Under the pieces are notes generated by a model that saw only the letters and a list, made by a program, of their open reading frames with translations, had not been told where the DNA came from and ran no database searches. A DNA stretch of 19,882 nt from Chloroflexota bacterium (lineage in GTDB: Bacteria; Chloroflexota; Dehalococcoidia; UBA1151; TMED-70): the NCBI GenBank assembly GCA_002721875.1, contig PBLU01000016.1:149304-169185 (forward strand). Reading direction: 5' to 3'. Of the stretch, positions 7,997 through 15,803 are shown piece by piece (positions within the stretch are counted from its first letter, which is position 1; the number at the start of each line of letters is the position of its first letter). The translations under genes were made by a program, and so were the position numbers.

Positions 7997-8367
7997 TTAT
8001 GAAAAACTACGATAAGATTTTTATTGAGGGTCTAAAATTTTATTCTGTGATAGGAATAAATAATTGGGAAAAGAATACAAAACAGCCAGTCATAATTGAC
8101 TTAAGTCTTTTTATTGAAAAAATTAAGAAAAATAATAGAGATAAGATAGAAGAGACTGTAGATTATAAAAATATAAGTTATTCAATTAAAGAATTAGTTG
8201 AAAAAAATAATTTTGAACTAATTGAAACAATGGGTAAAGAGATAGCTTTTCTATGCCTAAGAAATGAAAAGGTATTGGAAGTTGAAGTAAAGATTAATAA
8301 ACCTGAGGCATTAAAAATATCTAATAATGTAGGAATCTTAATTAAACGGAGTAAAAATGAAGATTAA
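7993..8367 (+). CDS. folB: Dihydroneopterin aldolase
   Basis: This enzyme cleaves 7,8-dihydroneopterin to 6-hydroxymethyl-dihydropterin and glycolaldehyde, and may epimerise it to dihydromonapterin. The ~124 residues match the FolB family throughout. GINNWEKNTKQP carries the conserved Glu (E26). TVDY is at 55-58, and FELIETMGKEIA follows. The catalytic lysine lies in NKPEAL (K103), and the protein ends GILIKRS. The start is either TTG at 7993, which overlaps the SDR stop by four bases (TTGA), or ATG at 7999. The GGAGGAAGG stretch at 7976-7984 suits TTG 7993 better. It overlaps the next gene by 11 bases, so the block is translationally coupled. No folK or folP is in the window, so the route from here to folate must be completed elsewhere, if it is made at all. 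Confidence 0.92.
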   Translation: MIMKNYDKIFIEGLKFYSVIGINNWEKNTKQPVIIDLSLFIEKIKKNNRDKIEETVDYKNISYSIKELVEKNNFELIETMGKEIAFLCLRNEKVLEVEVKINKPEALKISNNVGILIKRSKNED

Positions 8368-9613
8368 GATGGATTATGGTAAAGAGGGTGTATATTTTGA
8401 GTTGCCTGATAATTCAGATATTCTATTACCTAATCATAAAAAAAAATTATCTGATCCAGTAAGTAAAATTATTGAGTCACTAGAAAATCCTATTGACTCA
8501 CTCCCATTAGGAGCTCTTTACAAAAAGGGAATGAAAGTTGGTGTTTCAGTTTGTGATCATACTCGAGCTCAACCTCGAAATGAAATAATTAATTCTTTAC
8601 TAAAAACTTTTGATGGTATACGAAAAGAAGATCTAATAATATTTATTGCTACCGGAAGCCATAGAGCAACTACAAAAGAAGAAATTAATGAAATTTTTAA
8701 TACTGAAATAATTTCTAATACTACAATTATAATCCATGATTCAGAGGATAGCTCTAATCTTAAAAATTTAGGTAAAACATCAAAAAAAACTCCTATTTTA
8801 ATTAATAAAGAATGGATTTCCTGCGATTTAAGAATTACAACAGGATTCGTAGAACCACATTTTTTTGCGGGATTTTCAGGGGGTCCCAAAATGACAGCTC
8901 CAGGTCTTGCAGGAATAGAAACAATTATGAACTTACATGATTATGATCGAATAAATAATCACAAATCTTCTTGGGGAATTATTGAAGGGAATCCTATTCA
9001 TGAAGAAATAAGTGAGATATCAAGAGTATTAAAACCTGATTTTTCAGTTGATCTAACTCTGAATAGAGAAAACCATATCACTGGGATCTTTTCAGGTGAT
9101 TTATTTTCAGAACATAGTATTGCTTGTAATGAAGTAAGAAAAGATTCAATGATAGAAACAAAAAAACTATATGATTTAGTTATTACTTCAAATTCCGGAT
9201 ACCCTTTGGATCAAAATCTATACCAAACAATTAAGGGTGTTTCTGCTGCTTCCCAAATAACAAAACCGGGAGGATACATAATTGCAATCTCAGAGTGCTC
9301 AGATGGAATTCCATTTAATAGCCCTTATGAAAAATTACTGAAATCTGTAAATAATCCTGAAGAATATATTGAACGTCTAAGAAATAGTGACACATTAGAG
9401 CCTGATCAATGGCAGTTACAAATTCAAGCTCAATTACAAGAAAAAAATAAAGTGTTTTTATATTCAAAACTTAATGAATTAGATACTTCAGAAGCTCATC
9501 TTTCAAAAATAGAAAATGTTGAAAAAATTATTGAAGAAATTAAAACTAAAATTAGTAATCCTTCAATATGTGTTTTACCAGAGGGGCCACAAACTATTCC
9601 TTTCAAATTATAA
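8357..9613 (+). CDS. LarA-family nickel-pincer racemase/epimerase
   Basis: This is a 418-residue member of the lactate racemase family (DUF2088). These enzymes use the nickel-pincer nucleotide (NPN) cofactor to racemise or epimerise 2-hydroxyacids. The residues known from Lactiplantibacillus LarA line up with the same spacing. H102 sits in GSHRATTKEE. H168 and the pincer-attaching lysine K178 are in PHFFAGFSGGPK, ten apart. The nickel-ligand histidine H194 is 16 residues after the lysine. DHTRAQP (67-73) and the C-terminal LPEGPQTIP are also typical. An intact NPN site is therefore likely, but substrates vary in the family. The cofactor genes larB, larC and larE are not here. The ATG at 8357 overlaps folB by 11 bases, with CGGAG at 8347-8351. 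Confidence 0.88.
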   Translation: MKIKMDYGKEGVYFELPDNSDILLPNHKKKLSDPVSKIIESLENPIDSLPLGALYKKGMKVGVSVCDHTRAQPRNEIINSLLKTFDGIRKEDLIIFIATGSHRATTKEEINEIFNTEIISNTTIIIHDSEDSSNLKNLGKTSKKTPILINKEWISCDLRITTGFVEPHFFAGFSGGPKMTAPGLAGIETIMNLHDYDRINNHKSSWGIIEGNPIHEEISEISRVLKPDFSVDLTLNRENHITGIFSGDLFSEHSIACNEVRKDSMIETKKLYDLVITSNSGYPLDQNLYQTIKGVSAASQITKPGGYIIAISECSDGIPFNSPYEKLLKSVNNPEEYIERLRNSDTLEPDQWQLQIQAQLQEKNKVFLYSKLNELDTSEAHLSKIENVEKIIEEIKTKISNPSICVLPEGPQTIPFKL

Positions 9614-10639
9614 ATGGTTCCTATAAATACTGAAAAAGTAATAAAGGAACTTACTAAAAAGGGTTTTATTAAAGATTTATCTATATCTGTATTTAGTAAA
9701 AATAAATTTATAAAAGAGTTTGAAAAAATAGGTGAAACCAGTTCTTTTTATATTTTTTCTGCTGGAAAACCATTAATAGCTTCAATAATTTGGAAGCTTG
9801 TTGAAAAGGAGATTATAAATTTTAACGATCCTATATGTAAATTTTGGCCAGAATTTGGAAAGAAAAATAAAGATAAAATTACTATAAAACATGTGCTCAC
9901 ACATTCTTCAGGAGTCTCACTAACCTCAAGTCTGCCTGATAGAGATTATACAGACTTAAATAGGGTATCGAGATGGATAGAAAATTACATTCCAGAATCG
10001 GAACCTGGAGAAAGAATTGCTTATCATGAGGTAACTTATGGTTGGATATTAGGAGAACTCATTTATAGAGTTACCAATAAAACATTTGAAGAAAATTTTA
10101 AAGATTTAGTAGGAGATCCTTTGGGATTAAGTAGTATATCTTTCAATTCAAGAACACAAAAATATCCAAAAAAAATAATTAGACATAACTCTTCGAAACT
10201 TACAACTATTCCAACAATATTTAATATTTTTTATGCAAATCAGATTCCACTAATTTCAGGAACTTGTATTTCAAATAGTTATGATTTAGCAAAATTCTAC
10301 AACGAACTTATAAACAATAATAAATGGTTAAAAAGAAAATTTAAAAAGAATATTTTAAGATCTCATATAGAAGGAAATGATTATAATAGTGAACTAAAGT
10401 TTACTAAACTAGGCCTAGGAGTAAGATTAAATAGTAAGATAATAAATATAAGTTCTAATGAGAACTCAGATACTTTTGGTCATTCAGGATTAGTTTCTTG
10501 TGTTGGATTAGGCTCATTTGAACAAAATATTTCAATTGCGATACTAAACAACCTATTGTTATCTGATGAATTAAATGAGTACAGAATGACACAACTAATT
10601 TCAGCAATAATTTTAGATTTGAATAAAATGAAGTTATGA
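9614..10639 (+). CDS. Beta-lactamase-fold serine hydrolase (COG1680-type)
   Basis: This is a 341-residue serine hydrolase of the class C beta-lactamase/DD-peptidase/esterase superfamily. The nucleophile motif SxxK is S49-A-G-K52. The tyrosine element is YHEVTYGW (Y137), and the third motif is HSG at 290-292 (GHSGLVS). The YHxxTYGWxxGE form with HSG is common in esterase/transesterase-like members and does not imply antibiotic resistance. No signal peptide is visible, so it should act in the cytoplasm. The ATG directly follows the larA-like stop. Its own stop overlaps the next ATG by four bases (ATGA), so it belongs to the same transcript. The substrate is unknown; a small ester, amide or lactone handled along with the LarA-like product is conceivable but unsupported. 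Confidence 0.82.
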   Translation: MVPINTEKVIKELTKKGFIKDLSISVFSKNKFIKEFEKIGETSSFYIFSAGKPLIASIIWKLVEKEIINFNDPICKFWPEFGKKNKDKITIKHVLTHSSGVSLTSSLPDRDYTDLNRVSRWIENYIPESEPGERIAYHEVTYGWILGELIYRVTNKTFEENFKDLVGDPLGLSSISFNSRTQKYPKKIIRHNSSKLTTIPTIFNIFYANQIPLISGTCISNSYDLAKFYNELINNNKWLKRKFKKNILRSHIEGNDYNSELKFTKLGLGVRLNSKIINISSNENSDTFGHSGLVSCVGLGSFEQNISIAILNNLLLSDELNEYRMTQLISAIILDLNKMKL

Positions 10640-11673
10640 AAAGATTTTTTTTAATTATTATAATTTCAATTTCCTGTGGTGAAGCAGTTGATATAGAAGC
10701 TACTATTGATGCAAGAGCACTAAGAATTTCAATGGATAATATAAATAATATAAGTACAGCTACCCCTCAACCTATTCCGACCCCATTACCAACTTCAACT
10801 CCTCAGCCCACACCTACTGTTATACCTTTTCAAGAAGAAAGTGTTAAGGAAATTGCAAAAGAGATTGCAGAAGTTTATGCTAATGATGTTAATGAGTTTT
10901 CTAAAGAAAGGGATAATTTTATTATAGAAGAATTTATACCAGAAGTAGTTCCTCAGCTAGCGCCTATGCCAACCCCACAACCGACTCCTACTCCACAAGC
11001 TATATCTAGTTTAGATACAGCTTATGATATTTATAAAAAGAATAGAGAAAAAGTATTGATGATTGAGGTTGGAAATAGTACTGGAACTGGCTGGGTAATA
11101 GAAGAAGGATGGATTATAACTAATGAACATGTAGTTGGATCAAATAAAAATGTGATAGTTCATATCCCAATGTCTGGCGAAGCCGCAGGATATACAAGCT
11201 TTGGAGGGAGTGTATTTGGAGTTGATAGGAAGAGAGATTTAGCTGCCATAAAATTAGATCATGGCATTGATCCAATAAAAACAAGAGAGGTTGATGTTAG
11301 AGATATTGGTAAAGATGTTTTTACCCTTGGCTACTCTGCTGGGAATCCAGGGGTACCTTCAAGCCATTCAGGTATTATTAGTTATGTAAAATTAGCTGAT
11401 ACAACACTTCAATTTGAGAAAGGAAAATCATATTATAGGGGAGATGAAGTTGATTCAAAAGTTTCTATTGTAGTCTTCGATGCTGCTGCTGATCCCGGAG
11501 ATTCAGGAGGTCCTATACTTGATAAAGACGGATATGCTATTGGTATAGTTTATGGTTTCCTTGAATCTGCTGGAGGAAAGAGAACCACAGGTCAACAGTT
11601 AGGCACTAACATGGTTTCAATAAATGATGTCTGGGAAGATCTCAAGGCTAATAGAAATACAAGTTTTGACTAA
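10636..11673 (+). CDS. Trypsin-like serine protease, probable lipoprotein with Pro/Thr linkers
   Basis: This is an exported 345-residue protease. A hydrophobic N-terminus (FFLIIIISISCGE) looks like a lipoprotein signal with Cys14, although the lipobox is atypical at -3 (Ser). Two Thr/Pro/Gln-rich linkers follow, at 42-64 and 108-121. They flank an acidic helix-prone segment (66-100) that could form a coiled coil. The protease domain starts near 127. It has the full triad: H165 in TNEHVV, D201 in RDLAAI and S290 in PGDSGGP. This is the S1/S1C arrangement, but no PDZ domain follows, so it is not a DegP of the usual build. It probably works at the cell surface or in the envelope. It is the last gene of the + strand run, and its stop lies 2 bases from the stop of the convergent hflC. 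Confidence 0.87.
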   Translation: MKRFFLIIIISISCGEAVDIEATIDARALRISMDNINNISTATPQPIPTPLPTSTPQPTPTVIPFQEESVKEIAKEIAEVYANDVNEFSKERDNFIIEEFIPEVVPQLAPMPTPQPTPTPQAISSLDTAYDIYKKNREKVLMIEVGNSTGTGWVIEEGWIITNEHVVGSNKNVIVHIPMSGEAAGYTSFGGSVFGVDRKRDLAAIKLDHGIDPIKTREVDVRDIGKDVFTLGYSAGNPGVPSSHSGIISYVKLADTTLQFEKGKSYYRGDEVDSKVSIVVFDAAADPGDSGGPILDKDGYAIGIVYGFLESAGGKRTTGQQLGTNMVSINDVWEDLKANRNTSFD

Positions 11674-11675
11674 AA

Positions 11676-12713
11676 CTATTTAGTGTTTGAATATGTTTCT
11701 AAGTACTTAAATAATTCACTTGTTGGATCCAAAATAATAGTTGAACCATCTAAAGAATTTTCATATGCTTCTAAAGATCTTACAAATCCATAGAATTCTG
11801 GGTCGGATTTCAAAGCTTCAGCTAATGCTTCAATAGCAAGAGCTTCACCCTCACCTCGAGTTATAGCAGCTTGACCATTTGCTGTTTCAAGTGTTATTTC
11901 CACTTCCCTATCAACGAAAGCTCGAATTTCTTTATCTTGTTGTTCTCCTTCAGCTCTAAATGCACTAGACTTTCTAAATCTCTCAGCTACCATTCTTTCG
12001 AATATTGAGGCTTCAACTTCATCTGGAAAGTCAGCTCGTTTTATTCTTACATCTATAATTTCAACTCCCCATACATCTTGCAAGGGGATAAAATATTTTA
12101 GCTCTATGGATGCATCTAAAGTATTGTTTAAGATAGCAGCCTTCGTATCAGAGGTTACAGGACTAAAAGAATTATCACCGGGTGATTTTGAAAAAAATGA
12201 CAAATCAGGACTCTGTAAACCGCTATCCATAGATAATGCCTCAGATTCAGAAATTTCAAATAAATTAGATGTATTTGTTACTGCTTCCATTACAGATTCA
12301 CGTTTTTCTGAAATTACCTCATCTTGTGTATCTTGAGCAATTTCTTCTCTCAATCTAGAAGCAACAATACTTCCAATTCGAGAATCAGCTGTAGTTTCAT
12401 TAGTAAGATTTTTGAAAAATAACAATGGGTTTATAATCTTATATCTAGCATATGCGTCGACTCTAATTCTTTTTTTATCTTCTGTTAGAATCGTTTCAGG
12501 TGGTACATCAACTCTCTGAAGCCTTTTATCAAATTTAGTAACAGAATCAATAAATGGAACTTTTGTTTTTAATCCAGGGTCAGTGTATGAGGACTTAAAC
12601 TCACCAAAAGTTGTTACAATAGCCACTTCTGTTTCATCAACGGTAAATATTGATTGAAACCCTACTACTGCTAATATTACTAATCCTATTAATATTGGAG
12701 TTGTTTTTTTCAT
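11676..12713 (-). CDS. hflC: HflC-like SPFH/band 7 membrane protein
   Basis: This is one half of the HflK/HflC complex. That complex forms a large cage in the membrane around FtsH proteases and tunes turnover of membrane proteins. The 345 residues comprise one N-terminal membrane helix (about 6-23) and an SPFH domain (VDETEVAIVTTFGE onward). An insertion of about 60 residues (148-210, rich in Ser/Asp) splits the domain. A helical stretch then ends in the typical SDPEFYGFVRSLEAYENSL. E. coli HflC has an insertion at a similar place, so this is not abnormal. The start lies 3 bases after the hflK stop. It is the last gene of an operon that also holds etfB, etfA and a metallopeptidase. FtsH itself is not in the window. 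Confidence 0.9.
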   Translation of the reverse strand: MKKTTPILIGLVILAVVGFQSIFTVDETEVAIVTTFGEFKSSYTDPGLKTKVPFIDSVTKFDKRLQRVDVPPETILTEDKKRIRVDAYARYKIINPLLFFKNLTNETTADSRIGSIVASRLREEIAQDTQDEVISEKRESVMEAVTNTSNLFEISESEALSMDSGLQSPDLSFFSKSPGDNSFSPVTSDTKAAILNNTLDASIELKYFIPLQDVWGVEIIDVRIKRADFPDEVEASIFERMVAERFRKSSAFRAEGEQQDKEIRAFVDREVEITLETANGQAAITRGEGEALAIEALAEALKSDPEFYGFVRSLEAYENSLDGSTIILDPTSELFKYLETYSNTK

Positions 12714-12716
12714 AAT

Positions 12717-13799
12717 TTATTGGTTAGGTTCTATATCTAAAAGTGGTAAAATTTTGGAATCATTAATGATGTACTTATTAAAATTTGGAAAGACTCTTTC
12801 GACCATTTCAAGATAAAGTCTTTGCCTTGTAACATCTGGAGATTTTTCATAAGCCTCTAGCAGTTTTTTAAACCCTTCTGCTTCACCTTCTGCTCTTGCA
12901 ATCCTTCCTTGCTTGAAAGCATTTGCAGACTCAGTTATTTTAGCTGCTTCACCGATAGCTTTTGGAATTTCTGATTCTTGATATGCTTGAGCCAAATTAA
13001 TTGTCCTGTCTCTTTCTTCTCTAGCACGGGTTACATCATCAAATGCATCCTGAACTTGTACGGGTGGGTTAACATTTTGTAATCTTACTGCAATTATTTC
13101 AAGACCTGTATCGTAATTTTCCGCAAGGGATTTCATTAGCCTGAGAACTTCATCCTGAACTTCTCCTTTTTGAGTAGTTAGAACATCATCGATATTTCTC
13201 TTACCTACTACTTGTCTAAGAGCAGTCTCAGTTATATCTCGTAATGTAACTCCATCTGGACTTCCAGGGCTTACATCACGGTCTTGTTCACCTGGATCAT
13301 CAACAAAGAATAAATATTTTCTTAAGTCTATAATTTTGTACTGAATTACAGTTTGAACATCTACAAGGTTTTCGTCACCCGTGATCATCATTGATTCATA
13401 TCTGACGGGTTTAGTTATTTCCTGCCCTTCGGATCTAAATCCTAGTTCTAATTGTCTAGTAGCAGTAACAACAACTGTATCTGTTTGACCTATTGGAGAA
13501 GGCCACCACCAATGCAATCCATTACCTTGAATTGACTGAAATTTTCCAAACATTCTTGTAGCTGCTTGTTGATCAGGCCCAACTGTATATATTCCTGACG
13601 CTGCCCAAATAATTAGCAATATAACTAATCCAATAACAATAAACGATCTATTTCCATTGGGTAAATTATTTAAGAAAGGTATATTTTTTTTGAGATTATC
13701 AAAAAACTCTTGAAAGGAAATATCATATTCCTCACGACCTCCTCCTGAAGGGGGTCTATATGATTTAGCAATACCAAATGTCCTCTTTAGAAATTCCAT
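12717..13799 (-). CDS. hflK: HflK-like SPFH/band 7 membrane protein
   Basis: This is the partner of HflC, with 360 residues. A soluble N-terminal stretch contains a short Pro/Gly segment (PPSGGGREE, 16-24), much shorter than the Gly-rich region of E. coli HflK. A membrane helix follows at about 52-71, then the SPFH domain starts (IYTVGPDQQAATRMFGKF). Typical later elements are GLHWWWPSPIG, DENLVDVQTVIQYKI and a long helical tail with AEGEAEGFKKLLEAYEKSP. Together with hflC it is expected to enclose FtsH and limit its access to substrates. It lies 23 bases after the metallopeptidase stop on the same strand, with no clear promoter between them, so co-transcription is likely. Identification as HflK rests on sequence and on its pairing with hflC. 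Confidence 0.92.
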   Translation of the reverse strand: MEFLKRTFGIAKSYRPPSGGGREEYDISFQEFFDNLKKNIPFLNNLPNGNRSFIVIGLVILLIIWAASGIYTVGPDQQAATRMFGKFQSIQGNGLHWWWPSPIGQTDTVVVTATRQLELGFRSEGQEITKPVRYESMMITGDENLVDVQTVIQYKIIDLRKYLFFVDDPGEQDRDVSPGSPDGVTLRDITETALRQVVGKRNIDDVLTTQKGEVQDEVLRLMKSLAENYDTGLEIIAVRLQNVNPPVQVQDAFDDVTRAREERDRTINLAQAYQESEIPKAIGEAAKITESANAFKQGRIARAEGEAEGFKKLLEAYEKSPDVTRQRLYLEMVERVFPNFNKYIINDSKILPLLDIEPNQ

Positions 13800-13822
13800 A
13801 ATTACAATTATATATTATTTTA

Positions 13823-14857
13823 TTAATTTTCAGTCGTTTTTAGAATTATTAATCTATTAAATTCTTCAATTGAGTTTATTTTTTTTAGATCATCAATATA
13901 ATCATTTAGATATTTGTATTCAGTTCTTAATAATCTTAATTTTTGATCGTAATCTGAAATTGAAGATGGTGAAGATCCATAGTTACCATGGAATGCAAAA
14001 TAGGCTTGATTGATTTTTCTTATTTTATAACCATTTTTATTCAAGATAAGCCTTCTGTTTTCCATATAAATTTCAGCTTCTTGTACTTGATTATTAGATA
14101 ATAATCTATCTGTTTCTAATCTTGTTTCTTTCATGAAATTGTTATAAAAGTCATCGGGATAAAAAATATTATTTTCATTGGAGCCTGATATTTCTTCTCC
14201 AAAAATATCAGCTAAAGATTCATTAAGAGATATCATTTCACCTCCTTTGAAATATGACTGACCAAGAGGAGAAAAAAATAAGTATTGATGGAGCCATTCG
14301 TGAGCTATTGTTGAAACAATATAGTCATAATCTGATCTTTTCTTTATGAGACTAGGATATGCAGCAAATCCACCTGTGTTAACTATAATTCCTGATAAAT
14401 TTTTTTCATAAATTTTATTTTCTATATCTGAAATTCTTTCAGAAGAAATTTCAGGAGAAATTAACAACGCAAATTCTTGATAAATCCTATCTCTGGGAGA
14501 AATAATTAAGACTTTAGGTGTTTTTTGAAAAGTAAAATCTAAAGGAGGAAATAAAAAATTTTTATTTAGTTTATTCTTTATTTTTTTTGAGACTTCTTTT
14601 TCTAAAAATAACTCAATTTCGTTTACACTAATTTCATTATCACCCAACAGAGCTTTACGAACTTGATCCTCTTTAAGATCTGCAGAGCTAAAAATAGTAA
14701 AATATTTTTTTGGAAAATTCTTAAATTCCCATGAAATAATATCAAACTGAACTCCAGAAGTAATTTTATCAACATAAGAGATATGTGAACGATCTCCTGA
14801 GAAAAGAAAAATTACAGAAATTAGAAAACTTATAAAAATATTTTTTAATTTACTAAT
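13823..14857 (-). CDS. Exported HExxH zinc metallopeptidase; start codon probably non-standard
   Basis: I do not recognise the exact family. HEWLH (116-120, counting from the TTG at 14647) followed by NESLAD (E143, D147) is the HExxH...ExxxD layout of gluzincin zinc peptidases. The first conventional start is TTG at 14647 (about 274 residues), but the frame stays open upstream to a TGA at 14867-14869. The extra ~70 codons begin SKLKNIFISFLISVIFLFSG, which looks like a signal peptide or membrane anchor. No ATG, GTG or TTG precedes it. The best candidates are ATT at 14855-14857, overlapping the etfA stop, or ATT at 14861-14863, 7 bases after GAAGAG. The longer form is annotated here. Export would place the peptidase outside the membrane next to HflKC, so a role in envelope protein turnover is plausible. 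Boundaries are uncertain; the coding frame is sound. Confidence 0.65.
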   Translation of the reverse strand: MSKLKNIFISFLISVIFLFSGDRSHISYVDKITSGVQFDIISWEFKNFPKKYFTIFSSADLKEDQVRKALLGDNEISVNEIELFLEKEVSKKIKNKLNKNFLFPPLDFTFQKTPKVLIISPRDRIYQEFALLISPEISSERISDIENKIYEKNLSGIIVNTGGFAAYPSLIKKRSDYDYIVSTIAHEWLHQYLFFSPLGQSYFKGGEMISLNESLADIFGEEISGSNENNIFYPDDFYNNFMKETRLETDRLLSNNQVQEAEIYMENRRLILNKNGYKIRKINQAYFAFHGNYGSSPSSISDYDQKLRLLRTEYKYLNDYIDDLKKINSIEEFNRLIILKTTEN

Positions 14858-15803
14858 TTGAATTTTTCAACTCTTCAATAATTTCTTTTATAAATTCATT
14901 GCAATCTGCAACCACACCAAATCTAGAATGATTAAATATAGATGCATCAGGATCTGTATTAACTGAAATTATATTTTTTGAATTTGAACACCCTGCTAAA
15001 TGTTGACTAGCCCCTGATATACCAAAAGTCATATAAAGCGAAGGGCTAATCCATTTACCTGTAAGTCCTACTAAATTAGTAGGCTCTATCCATTCTGACT
15101 CAACAGCAGCTCTTGATGCCCCAACTGCCCCATTCAATATTGAGGCAAGTTCTCTAATATCGTTAAAACCATCTTTACTACCTAATCCCCTACCTCCAGA
15201 AATGACTATTTCGGCCTCCTCAAGTTGAATACCTTGAGGTTTTGATCTTTGTGTTTCAAGTATCCTAAAAGTATTATTTTTTGGTTCAGCAAGGATAATA
15301 TCTTTAACATCATTATAAGTATCTAACAACTCTTTCTTCTCAAAGGAACTTTTTCTTATCTTAAGAACAATTGTTGTTTCTTGACTTATGCTGTAAACAC
15401 CTTCTGCCGCCTCACCATGAATTGGTCTTATAAATTTCAAATCTGAATTTTTATTTATTAAAGCCTTTACATCTGGTAAATAGGGAAATTTTTTCCTGTA
15501 TGATAATGCAGGTGCAATATAATTTGAAAAATCATCTTTTTGGAACAATATATAGTCAAACGATTTATTTTCAAGAAATTTCTCAATAGTATCAATGATA
15601 TGAGAGGGATTTTCAGTTTCAGAATTTATATCAACATAAAAATTTTCATCAGTTGGCAATTTAGAAATTATTTTTTTATCTCCACCAAAACATAGTGATG
15701 AAATATTACTATCAGAACTTAAAATATCTATAAATGAAAATATCTCTAAACAAGAATCATCAAACTTATCATTTTCATTAAAAATTATCGATAATATATT
15801 CAT
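14853..15803 (-). CDS. etfA: Electron transfer flavoprotein, alpha subunit
   Basis: This is the FAD-carrying subunit of ETF, which takes electrons from acyl-CoA and related dehydrogenases and hands them to a quinone reductase or bifurcating partner. In its 316 residues the N-terminal domain is weakly conserved. The C-terminal FAD domain is clear: SGGRGLGS at 202-209, GAVGASRAAVE, then VGLTGKWISPSLY (245-257), GISGASQHLAG (261-271) and VNTDPDASIF (281-290). The motif usually written VGQTG reads VGLTG, so a glutamine near the flavin is replaced by leucine (L247). The ATG directly abuts the etfB stop. Its own end overlaps the metallopeptidase frame. The type of ETF cannot be told from sequence alone. 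Confidence 0.92.
   Translation of the reverse strand: MNILSIIFNENDKFDDSCLEIFSFIDILSSDSNISSLCFGGDKKIISKLPTDENFYVDINSETENPSHIIDTIEKFLENKSFDYILFQKDDFSNYIAPALSYRKKFPYLPDVKALINKNSDLKFIRPIHGEAAEGVYSISQETTIVLKIRKSSFEKKELLDTYNDVKDIILAEPKNNTFRILETQRSKPQGIQLEEAEIVISGGRGLGSKDGFNDIRELASILNGAVGASRAAVESEWIEPTNLVGLTGKWISPSLYMTFGISGASQHLAGCSNSKNIISVNTDPDASIFNHSRFGVVADCNEFIKEIIEELKNSN

Noticed and set aside
9614..10639. Antibiotic-resistance beta-lactamase
   Set aside because: No signal peptide, and the motif set (SAGK, YHEVTYGW, HSG) is that of the wide esterase/peptidase relatives.
10636..11673. DegP/HtrA protease
   Set aside because: Triad matches S1C-type proteases, but there is no PDZ domain and the protein carries Pro/Thr linkers on a lipid anchor.
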